Source: Reclinomonas americana ATCC 50394 | Lineage: Eukaryota > Jakobida > Jakobea > Jakobida | DNA length: 64,000 nucleotides | Reading direction: 5' to 3' | Assembly: GCA_048213135.1 (NCBI GenBank) | Contig: PS015245.1 | Location: 22,472-86,471, forward strand | Shown here: in pieces, positions 35,410 to 46,000 of the stretch | Layout of the letters: every line of letters starts with the position of its first letter | Numbering within the stretch: position 1 is the first letter of the stretch | Notes under the pieces: model-generated | What the model was told of the DNA's origin: nothing | Databases searched by the model: none | The model's input: only the letters and a program-made list of their open reading frames with translations | Translations under genes and position numbers: made by a program

Positions 35410-38400
35410 TTTCCCTCTTGCTGTCTTTGATGTCCTCGCGTCACGTAATGTCTCACCTGAGCGGTGCATACACACAGCTGCTCACCAGGAGCACATGGAA
35501 CACACAGCGATGGAAGGCATCGTCGAGGTACCCTGATTGTGTGCCATCCCAAGATAAGCATGCCTCTCACTGGCCTTCTCTTTCTGGAAAGATCGCACAG
35601 CAACGTGCGAGGGGACAGCGAGTCGACTCGTCTCCGATGGATCACAGTGAGGACTTGCGTGCACGTGACTCAGATAAGACATCGTCCCGCAAGCGCATTC
35701 TGGAGGTGAGCTCCGACGAGACACGCGTCTCAACTTGCCTCTCGTTCGTGCATCGCAGTTGACACCTGATGTTTTCTCTTCGTTCTCCACAGGTGGATGC
35801 ATCCAGCGAGGACGAGCTTGCGCCCCCACAGAAGAAGAAGAAGGTGTGGATATTTTGTCGCTGACATCGTTGTGCTTTTCATCAATCTGCATGTGGGCTC
35901 TTGTGTCAATCATGCATGCTGTGGATTCACAGCGCGGCAAGACTCGAGCTGCGAAAGAGCCAGTGGAGTTGAGCGCAGAAGAGAAGCTGCTGCTGAACAA
36001 GCTGCTTGTTGCGTGTTTATTCTCTCTGTCGTCGTTGCAACCTGGCTCACTCCTCCTTCTCCTCATCTCTCTATGTGTCTCTCGCAGCGGTGCAATCGGA
36101 AGAGGATCCTGGTGAAGGCATTCGGGTTAATGGCACCCTTTGTTCAGAAATCCACAGTCATTCACCATCAGAATGCTATCTTTGAGCTGGCCTGTGACGA
36201 ATGCGGAATTCCGTTGTCGGAGCGGAGTCGCACGTCGTCTGCTGTCAAGTGTGCATTTGGCAAGAAGCTTGGTTATACTGCCAATGCTTCACGCCACTCA
36301 ATGCCCAAGTCAGTTGAGGGCGTGCTCCGGCGAGTGAGTAACTACATCGAGGTGAGGAAGCATGTGTGCCTGTGAATGACCGTGGCGTGTGAACCGACAT
36401 GCAAATGATTGCAATCCTGCAGATGAGCCAACTCAGTGTCGCGGCTCTGGTGGATGCTGTGGGGAGTCCACTCATTGTGGTGGATGAGCGTGGGTATTCG
36501 AAAGTGTGTTTGTGATGCATGATTTTCTGCTTGTGTTGTGATCATGTCGACTAGTCTCCGTTCACTCGGCTTGCTTGTGACAGGAATCGTGGGAGAAACT
36601 GGCACCACTGCACAAGACCAAGAAAGACAAGCTTCAGTCGTTTGTCAAGCAGGCCATGGATGCGTTGCGCGAGTGCAATGGTCTCATGACTGCTCTGCTT
36701 CGAGACAGTCGCCTCTCTGAGGCCGTGATATCACGCGCCGTCGCATGGTGCCATGCGAAAGGTCTGCGACCTCAAGTGGCAGTTAGTGTTGCACTGGTGT
36801 TGATCAGCACCACGCAGAATCTGGCGATGTGAAGATGATGGTGAAGGAGGAGAAGGAGGTGGAAGAAGAAAATGATGCCGTCAAGCTTGAACACGATGAC
36901 ACCAAGGTACGCAGCAATAGTGCATGAGTAAGGGAGGCTTTGTGGGACTGTGCGTGTCTTCATCGACTCGGTCAAGCGTTGATGCCTTGTGTGTCCGCAG
37001 GTGGAGACCGGCAGTGACAGTGACGAAGAATCGAAGCCGAGGAAGGTAAGACGATGCTAATGTCTGTGTGGTTGGTGCGGCAGATATGTTGATTGTGTTG
37101 TTGCATGGGTGTGCGCATTTGCAGCGGGTCAAGAGTGGTCGCCATGCGTTCGATGCGGAGATGAGCAAGGACGAACGAATGGTGTTGGACAGACTGCTTG
37201 TTGCGTGTCATGTGCATGTCCACAGCACCTTACCAAGGCTGAGTGATTGATTCTTCCGTGTGCTTGCCTTTCATAACACCTGCTTCGTGCGTGTGTGTAT
37301 GATCAGCGGTGCAACAAGAAAAAGATACTGGTGATGGCATTCGGCATCATGGCGCCTGTTGTGATGCGATCTGCAGTCTGGCATCATCAGCGAGTTCTTT
37401 TTGAACTCGCCTGCAAGGAGTGTGGCATTCCTTCATCAGGAGCTGGTAGCCCGTCGCCTGCAGCCATGTACGCATTCAGCAAGAGCCTTGGTTTATTCGT
37501 CCAACATTCACGCACCGAAACGCCCAAGTCTGTTGAGGGAGTACTTCAGAGCATGAGCAAGTTCATCGAGGTGAGTATCTGTCTGTTCTGTCCATCTCAC
37601 ACATACCTGGAAGTAAGCCAACAACGATGCGTGTGCAACTGCACAGAAGAGTGCACTGCGCGGTGCTGCTCTGGCAGATGCCATTAAGAGACCACTGATT
37701 GTGGTGGATGAACGTGGCCATTCTGAGGTGCGCCAACTTTTCCCTGTGTGCTTCGTGTATTTTTGCTTTTTGAGTTGTTGACTTACGTGCTTCTTCCACG
37801 ATGTCGGTCGTGCTGTAGGAGTCGTGGAAGATGATGGAGAGGAAACGGAAGAGCAACGACCGTCTCCTGCCGCTCGTCTCCCAAGCCGCGCAGGCGCTAC
37901 GGGAGTGTCCTGGCTTGCAAACGTCGTTGATTCGAGACGGCTGTCTCTCGGAGGCGGAGATCGCACTGGCCGTCGAGTGGTGCGCCGAAAGAGGTTTGGT
38001 GGCATCGGATGCGTTCTACTGTGCATTCTCAGGACTGACAAGTGAGATGCAGCTCTGCTGGAGGCGAAGGTGATGAAAAAAGAAGAGATGAAGGAGGAGG
38101 AGGAAGAACAGGAGGATGATTCGAGTGACGAGAGGGAAGAAGATGAGGACGAGGACATGGGCGATGGTGAAAGGAGCAAGGTACGACCATGTTTGGTGGG
38201 GCGGCTGTGCACACTGTGACAGCATCTCATGATGTGTGTCCACAGCGACGAGAGAGTGGTTCTGCAATGATGAGCAAGGACGAACAGCTATTGCTAGCAA
38301 GGCTTCTTGTTGCGTGTGTTTGCATTTATGTCCTTCTGTGGCAGTCGTCTAGCTGATTGTGTTTTCATCGCACCACCCATGTGATTCATGGGAGAGCAGT

Positions 38401-41345
38401 GCTGCAACAAAGAGAAGATATTGGTGAATGCGTTCGGCATCATGGCACCGACCGTGATGAGATCCACAGTCCGCCATCATCAGCGTGTTCTTCTTGACTT
38501 GGCATGCAAGGAGTGTGGCGTCCCTCCATCGAAAGCAGGCTGCCTTTCGGCGGCAGTTGTGAGCTCTTTCGGCAAGAGTCTTGCCAAGCTCGCCCAACAC
38601 GCACGTACCTCAACGCCCAAGTCTGTTGAGGGAGTCCTCCAGATGATGAGCGACTTTATCGAGGTGAGTATCGTCCATATTACTTGACTGAATCAATCAA
38701 CGGCCAGCTCTAAAGTATGTACCGCAATGCAGAAGAGTGAATTGCATGGCGCTACTCTGGCAGATGCCATTGAGAGACCTGTGGTTGTGGTGGATGAACG
38801 CGGCTATTCTGAGGTATGCCAGCCTTGCGCTCTGTGTACGTTGTATGTCGTGAATGGCGTTTTTCTCACATTCTGTGCTCTTGAATTCGGTTGTCAGGAG
38901 TCGTCGCGCTTGCCGAGGGCTTTGCACAACAAGCGGAATCCGCTTCTGCCATATGTCACACAGTCCGTGGATGCCTTCCACGACTGCCCAAGCCTGCTGG
39001 CCACTCTGCTCCGAGACGGATGTCTGTCCGAGTCGGAGATTGCGCGCGCCGCTGAGTGGTGCAGTGCACGAGGTTCGGCTGTGAGGATTCTTTGCTGCGC
39101 TTTGTGCGCATGTGCTCACCAACGACTGAACAGCTCGGAGGGAGATGGAGATGGTGAAGAAAGAGGAGAAGCGGGAGGGAGAGCAGAAGGATGAGGACGA
39201 TGGCAAGGTACGCCCGTCGCTCGTTTCCGGTAGATGCGAGACATGTGCGTGTCCTAACCCTGTGTGGATTGCCCTCCACAGCGCCGCAAGAGTGGTCCTG
39301 CGAAGTTGAGCATCAACGAACAATTGATGCTGGCGAAACTGCTTGTTGCGTGTTGCTGCTATCTCTGTGCATGTTTCCAGCACTGCTGTCACTCCCATCT
39401 GCTCACCACATCTTGAAGCAGGGCTGCAATAAGAAGAGGATGGTGGTGAAGGCATTTGGCCTCATGGCACCCATTGTGCTCAGATCCACAGTCCTCTGTC
39501 ATCAGCGTGCTCTCCTCCAACTTGCCTGTGACGAATACGGAATACCGTCGGAGGGACTAGGCTGCCCTTCAGCCGCAGTCATGTCTGCATTTGGCAAGAG
39601 TCTTGCCAAGAGTGCCAAAACGGCACGCACCACAACGCCCAAGTCAGTAGAGGGCGTGCTCGAGAACATGAGCAGCTTCATAGAGGTGAGTGTCGGTGTG
39701 TTGTTTCAGTGTCCTTCCGATCGTCACGTGCGTGGCACCTGACTCGACTTCGACGTGGATGTCGCCATCAGAGGAGTGGTCTTCGGGGAGCTGAGCTGGT
39801 GGATGTTGTCGAGAGACCGATGATTGTGATTGACGAGCGTGGCTACTCTGAGGTGCGTGTGAAATTGTGTGTGCTGATGTGCGTCATTGACAGATGGCTC
39901 ACATTGCTGTGGCTCGGATGGTAGGAATCAACAGCAAAATCGCAGAAGGGAGGCGCTCCTAATTTTCTTTTGCCGTTCGTTACCCAGGCCAGGCAGGCAC
40001 TCCGCAGCTGTCCAGACCTACTGGCCACTCTGCTGCGGGACGGCTGCCTTTCGCAGGCGGAGATTGCACGCGCCGTCGAGTGGTGCAGTGAAAGAGGTCT
40101 GGCTGCTTGGCTTCGTGATTGGATAATGCATGTACTCACAAGCAAGTGAACAGTCGTGAGGGAATTGGATGTGGTGAAGAAAGAGAAGGAGAGGGAGGGT
40201 GAGCAGGAAGAAGATGATGATGCCGGCGACAATGAGGTTGATGACGCGAGCTCTCTCTTCAGTGAGATGCGAGAAGTACGTCTTAATACTGCGTGGCTTG
40301 TGTTTCACAGCGCCGCAAGATTGATCCTGCAAAGTTGAACATCAACGAGCAATTGATGCTGGCGAGATTGCTTGTTGCGTGTTTCTCTGCATGCCGCCAC
40401 TGATGCTGTCATAACCTGCTCACTTTCATCCACCCATCCATCTCTCGAGAGCAGAGGTGCAACAAGAAGAGGATATCGGTGAAGGCTTTTGGCTTCATGG
40501 CACCTGTGGCCATGGCATCCACAGTCTTGCATCATCAGCGCGTTCTCTTCCAACTTGCCTGTGACGAATGCGAAATACCGACGAAGGGACCGGGCTGCCC
40601 TTCAGCCGCAATCTTGTCTGCATTTGGAAAGAGTCTTGCCAATAGTGCCCGAGATACACGCAGTACGACGCCCAAGTCAGTGGAGGGTGTTCTCGAGAAC
40701 GTGAGCAACTTCATCGAGGTGAGCGTCGGTGTGGTGTTTCTATGTCACATCTGCGGCAACTGACCTACCTTCCATAATGTGCATGTGGGTGGAATCATTA
40801 GAAGAGCGGACTTCGCGGAGCTGAACTGGTGGATGTGGTCGAGAGACCACTGATTGTCATTGACGAGCGTGGCTACTCTGAGGCATGTGGACCGTCGTGG
40901 TTTTGTGCTGTGGAGCTTCGGTGATTGGTGACTCAGCTTTCTCGTTTCGTGTGACAGGAGTCAGCAACGCTGACGCACAAAAATGGTACTCCGAATGTTC
41001 TTCTGCCATTAGTCACGCAGGCCATGCATGTGCTCCGCACCTGTCCTGGCCTGCTGACCACTCTGCTTCGAGACGGTTGTCTTTCGAAGGCGGATATATC
41101 ACGTGCCGGTGAGTTTTCGGAATGCAACAATCTGAGAGCAACTGGTGTTGTTGCTCGTCGTGCCTGCATCAGTACTGACAAGCATGATACAGTGCTGGGT
41201 GACGAGAAACCGGTGAAGGTGGAGCTGATAAAGAAAGAGGAGGAGGAGGAGGAGGAGGATGAACAGGAAGACGAGGAGGAGGACATGTAGAGCCAGAAAT
41301 TCAGAGTGGTGGTGATGGAGAAGGAGCTTGATGTGGAGAGGAAGA
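34771..41345 (+). repeat. Tandem unit C, 3'-truncated copy of the ~7.8 kb duplication
   Basis: Matches units A and B from the upstream flank to about 55 bases past the stop codon, then diverges abruptly at about 41345. There the GGAGAGG.AAGACATTGCTG sequence is joined to unrelated GCGCCTCCTTTTTCAGGGAC sequence. The 900-base downstream tract of the other units is missing, so this is the 3' end of the array. Confidence 0.8.
35025..41290 (+). CDS. Five-repeat protein of unknown family, copy C (some decay)
   Basis: Third paralogue, start MASQPPPLPPPPRPHS at 35025, TAG 41288-41290. Exons from 35478 on join in phase; 264-nt cores start at 36088, 37307, 38400, 39422 and 40455, 81-nt exons at 36423, 37647, 38733, 39772 and 40802. 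Oddities: the exon with YKEKKKH seen in copies A and B (20043, 27780) is absent, with only a 20-N gap (35338-35357) where it should be; the 81-nt exon of repeat 1 reads DAVGSPLIVV and GYSK instead of DAVERPLIVV and GYSE; repeat 4 has lost half of the ACxxC motif (ACDEY) and has Cys in place of the first His of HHQ; repeat 5 uses a GC donor (40883). It remains open throughout, so it may still be functional. Confidence 0.82.
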
Positions 41346-41668
41346 CATTGCTGTGGATGCGCCTCCTTTTTCAGGGACACTGCCTTCCTCTTCTCCTCTT
41401 CCTCCTGCGGTGATTATGGTGCCTCCGCCGCGGCCGACGGGCTTTCACCGCGTAAAGTTGGAGGCGTGTGTTCAATATCGATTTCTTGCATGCTGCAGTT
41501 TGCTCTCATTGTGCCATTACTATCACCAATGATCTTCTACACTTTGTTTTCTCAATGCCGTTCTCGCTGCGTTGCACACCAGTGTAACACACCTTCAAAA
41601 CACGACAAAACGAACGAAATTGCATGAGTGTCACGTGTCACCAATCACTTTACCAGACACCAACAACA

Positions 41669-41860
41669 ATGAGCGCGACCACTCCCTCTGCGCCTCCTTC
41701 TTCAGGGACACTGCCTTCCTCTTCTCCTCTTCCTCCTGCGGTGATTATGGTGCCTCCGCCGCGGCCGACGGGCTTTCACCGCGTAAAGTTGGAGGCGTGC
41801 AATATCGCTGCGATGTCTTGCACGCAGCACGTTATCATTTGCCATTACTATCACCAATGA
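41669..41860 (+). pseudogene. Duplicated proline-rich gene start, copy 2
   Basis: An open frame begins MSATTPSAPPSSGTLPSSSP, continues with VPPPRPTGFHRVKLEA and runs to a stop 64 codons later. The same N-terminus recurs at 41993 and, without its ATG, near 41360. After VKLEA the three copies differ by small indels. A GTGTGT donor and a GCATGC.GCAG acceptor flank this stretch in copies 1 and 3, suggesting the remains of an exon-intron-exon start. No known domain is seen. I read these as duplicated 5' ends rather than intact genes. Confidence 0.45.
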
Positions 41861-41992
41861 TCTTCTACACTAGCTTCCACAATGCCATTCTCGCTGCACA
41901 CCAGATACACCTTCAAAACACGACAAAGCAAACGAAATTGCATGAGGAGTGTCACGTGTCACCAATCATCACTTTACCAGACACCAACAACA

Positions 41993-42205
41993 ATGAGCGC
42001 GACCACTCCCTCTGCGCCTCCTTCTTCAGGGACACTGCCTTCCTCTTCTCCTCTTCCTCCTCTTCCTTCGTCTGCGGTGATTATGGTGCCTCCGCCGCGG
42101 CCGACGGGCTTTCACCGCGTAAAGTTAGAGGCGTGTGTTCAATTGCAATATCGATGTCTTGCATGCAGCAGTTTGCTCTCATTGTGCCATTACTATCACC
42201 AATGA
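41993..42205 (+). pseudogene. Duplicated proline-rich gene start, copy 3
   Basis: Same MSATTPSAPPSS start as at 41669, with an insertion that lengthens the Pro/Ser stretch (SPLPPLPSS), then VPPPRPTGFHRVKLEA and a stop. It is the copy nearest the gap 42267-42502, so if one copy is the true 5' end of a gene, this is the best candidate. No known domain. Confidence 0.4.
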
Positions 42206-42502
42206 TCTTCTACACTTTGCTTTTCACAATGCCGTTATCGCTGCGTTGCACACCAGTGTAATACAANNNNNNNNNNNNNNNNNNNNNNNNNNNNNNNNNN
42301 NNNNNNNNNNNNNNNNNNNNNNNNNNNNNNNNNNNNNNNNNNNNNNNNNNNNNNNNNNNNNNNNNNNNNNNNNNNNNNNNNNNNNNNNNNNNNNNNNNNN
42401 NNNNNNNNNNNNNNNNNNNNNNNNNNNNNNNNNNNNNNNNNNNNNNNNNNNNNNNNNNNNNNNNNNNNNNNNNNNNNNNNNNNNNNNNNNNNNNNNNNNN
42501 NN

Positions 42503-43058
42503 AGTCTCTGTAACTCCTTCATCATGATGCATTTCGAGTTGGGCAAATGCTTTTATTTTCTAACTTGAGATTTCGGCAAGGGCGAATACGACGGTGGCGC
42601 AAGACGCGCACGCAAAATTAACGAAACACAGAATGATGATGATGGATGGTTGGGGGCAAAGGGGTGTGCGGGTGGACCAGAAGAGGAGCAACCAACAAAA
42701 CACAGGGGCGTGGCGCGCACACACAGTTAAACACGCGATAATGAAACACAACAACAACAAGCAACACAAAACAGGGGGGAGGAAGGTGAACAACAACAGA
42801 CACGCGACGGCCACACACTCTCCTCCTGGTCTCCACCATTACCCGCTCACCCACACCGCCACCGCCGCCTCACACACACACACACTTCTAGGGACACGAT
42901 ACAAAAGGAAAAATCACAGAACTACGACAGAGTGGTCACTGACACACAATATACAAGACACAGGAGGGGGAGTTTTTTTTGATGCACATTAGACGACGGT
43001 GAGGGATACAAACAACAACACAACAACAAACAGCAACAATAGCGGCGCCCGTCCCACC
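42503..43058. other. Intergenic region 3' of the PUF gene
   Basis: No coding signal is seen. The segment is A/C-rich on the plus strand, with (CA)n patches and many AACAACA motifs, and probably holds the 3' UTR of the minus-strand PUF gene, which ends at 43059. Confidence 0.5.
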
Positions 43059-46000
43059 TCAGTACGGATGCTCATATGTGCCTGGCGGCGGGTAGGCGGC
43101 TGGCGCATACTGGCCATACACCGGCTGCGGCACATACATGCCAGGAGCTGTCACCGACAAAAACACCGGAGTGACGAGTGAGCAACTACTTCTGGGTTGC
43201 GCACATAAAGGTAAAGCCAGCGACGCAAAACTCACCAACATGCTGTGGCGGCATGGAGGACGGTGGCGGCGGAGGCACAACTTGCGGTGACCCGAGATGA
43301 GGGTGGTATGGATTCGGCGCGTGCGACAGAGTCGGCATGGCGTAGGCCGAGTAACCGGGGTGCGGAGACACGGGCGACGCAGCGTAGCCAGGCGACGGCA
43401 TCGAGTGCTGACTGAGTACATGATGATGCGCCGGGGCGTTGCCGTAGTGCGCGCTCTGCGGTGCCGGCGACAGTTGCTGCTGCTGCTGCTGCTGTTGTTG
43501 TTGTTGCTGCTGTTGCTGTTGCGAGGCCGACATGTGTCGATGGGAGGGCGCGCTGTCGGAGATGCCCGACTGGTGATTGCCGTGGTGTCGCTCTCGTCTG
43601 GTTCGGTGATGAGCACGCACACACACACACACACGTACAGACCACATAAGTACACACACATACACACCGATCCGAATGGCCACCGCCACTGCCACCACTG
43701 TGCTGCTGCCGGTGGTAGCCACCACCGCGTCCACCACCACCGCCACCACCACCACCACCTCCGCCATGGTGTCGCTCGCCACCTCCACCATGGTGACGAT
43801 CACCGCCACTGCCTCCTCCGCCACCACCACCACCACCGCCGCCGCCGACGGCAGATGCCTTGCGGTTGAGCTTGTTCTCAATCTTCTTGCCGTAGGGCGT
43901 GTTGCGCACGAGGTGCAGCAGTGGTCGGATCTTTTCTTGCAGCAACATGAACTGCTGGTTGTCGGCCACCGCAATGCCGGTCTGAATAACATAGTTGCCG
44001 AAGGAGTCCTGCAGCAGTCGCGGCAGTGCGTCGTCGCCGACCACTTCACCAAACACCAGATCGCGCACATTGTTGCCGCCTTGACGCAGGCACTGCGCAA
44101 GCGAAAGAAAAAAAAGACAATGCGAGTCAGGCAGCAGCAACAAAACACGCGCGCACACACACACGCACACACCTTTTCCACTACATTCGAGCTGAACTTG
44201 TTGATGCACAGATCCGCAATGTGCCCAGCGAACTTGGAGACAACTTGATACGTGATGGTGTCACTCTCCAAATCCAGCACGTACTGCACCACGTAGTTGC
44301 CAAACGGGTCTTGCACGAGGGTTAGCGAGTGAGCGGCGATTTCGTGCACCAGCTCCACCTGTCGATGCATCCATCACACGCGGTGTGAGCTAGACAATGA
44401 ACATGACCACCACATGCCGACCTCTCACACGCAACTCGCTGCGCCTCCGACGCAAAATCAATGCATCTCTGCATCACACAGCAGCCGTGACGGTGCGTGG
44501 CCACATCGACGCACCGATCCACCACCGCGTCGTAGATGAACTGCTTCTCGAGCGAGCTCAGGCGATGCAGGCAGCGCTGAATCACGTGATTGCCGTTGAG
44601 ATCCTTGATGAGGTCCACCACGTGGTCGCGCAGCGCCTCCACAATCAGGTGCACCTGGAAAGGCGTGCTCAGGCACTCAATGAGCTTCTGAACGGCGCGC
44701 GTGCCGTGCATGTCTGAGGGAGGGAGAAAGTGAGGAAATGCACATCACAATTGGACAGTGTGTGTGTGTGTGACGGCAACGCAACTCAGCGAAATCTCGT
44801 ACAAGTGGTTCTTCACGCACTCGACAATCTGCGAACGCTGCTCATCCGAGCAAAACTCCACCAACTTCTGGCACAGGTAGTTGCCAAACGGATCCATCAT
44901 CAGCTCCACCAGATCGCCTCCAATTTCGTTCAAGATGAGCAGCACGTTGACTTCGGCGTTCTCCTCAATCTTCTTTTGCAGGAAGCGGCAACCGTACTGG
45001 TCCTTGCACAGGTCGTAGATCTGACCCTGGATTTCGCTCATGTCCTGCACACGCGATAGTGCCTCGGCCAGCTCACTCGAACTCGCCGAGCGGCGCATCC
45101 CCACACCGCCAATCGGCAGCGGTGACGAGTCCGCACTGTCCGACACCGACGGCTGTCGACGAAGGCCGGGCGAGTGATGCTGGTGCGGTGGTGGCGGGCC
45201 AGCTGGCGTGTGGCCCATGCTCATTGCTGCACCGTGTCCCATGTGCCGCTGCGGTGCCGGCGAGACCACGTGCGGGTGTTGCGGTGACGGCATCATGGGT
45301 GCAGGTGACTGCGCCAACTGCTGCGGCTGCGCAAGTGGCGGCTGTTGGTGTTGCTGCTGCTGTTGTTGCTGTTGCTGCGGTTGAGGAGACGCTTGCTGGT
45401 AGTGCTGCGGCTGATTGGCGTAATGCATCGCGTGTGGCCCGGCAGGTGACTGGAACGACTGGTATGCGGGGCCGCCAGAAAAGTCTGCACCCAACACTTG
45501 TGTGTGAGAAAAACACATGAAGATGTGTGAGGATGCTCAGCATGAGCGCGCACCTTGCGGAACCGGTGACGTCGTGTACTGCCCGCTGTACGCCGAGAGC
45601 GAGTGCTGGGGAGAGGCGGCGTGCTGCTGCGCGTGGTGTGCCGGAAGGTGGTATGGCGACGCGGCTTGCGGTGACGGTTGAGGCGACGGCCAACCGCCAT
45701 TCGGCACCGGCTGTAGCGTGAGGTTGCCCATCTGCTGATGCATCTGTTGTTGCTGTTGCTGGTGGTGTTGTTGCTGCTGATAGCTCGATGGTGTCTGCGG
45801 CTGTGACATGGGCGGAGGAGTCGCTGGCGGAGTAATGACAGGCGTGCGTCCCGCCGAGTGACGCCCACCACGTGCCGAGCTCGGCTCACTGGAGCTCATC
45901 CGCATGCCCATGTGCGTGGTGGCCTCGTCGAGTGACAACGACGACAGGGCACCGACCAACTGTGCACCTCCACCACCGCCGCCACCACCGCCACCGCCAC

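Larger units (their letters stand above)
41346..42266 (+). repeat. Three copies of a ~318 bp unit carrying a gene 5' end
   Basis: Copies begin near 41352 (5'-truncated), 41640 and 41960. Each contains CTTCTTCAGGGACACTGCCT, a GGTGCCTCCGCCGCGGCCGA block, CTTTCACCGCGTAAAG, CCATTACTATCACCAATGAT and a TTCAAAACACGACAAA tail. The third runs into gap 42267-42502. The unit abuts the broken end of the 7.8 kb array. Confidence 0.88.

Noticed and set aside
20839-40718. Similarity of LACKECGVP in the repeat core to the cyclin-fold motif of TFIIB (YIACRQEGVPR)
   Set aside because: The match is limited to about nine residues. The flanking TFIIB pattern and the second cyclin repeat are absent, so I do not call it a TFIIB relative; an HMM comparison would settle it.
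19319-41290. Transposon or retroelement origin for the 7.8 kb units
   Set aside because: No terminal repeats, transposase, reverse transcriptase or target-site duplication is visible, and each unit keeps about 30 introns, which excludes retroposition.
43297-43869. Plus-strand Arg/His/Leu-rich frame of 190 codons
   Set aside because: Antisense shadow of the PUF gene's polyGln, polyGly and His-rich exons.
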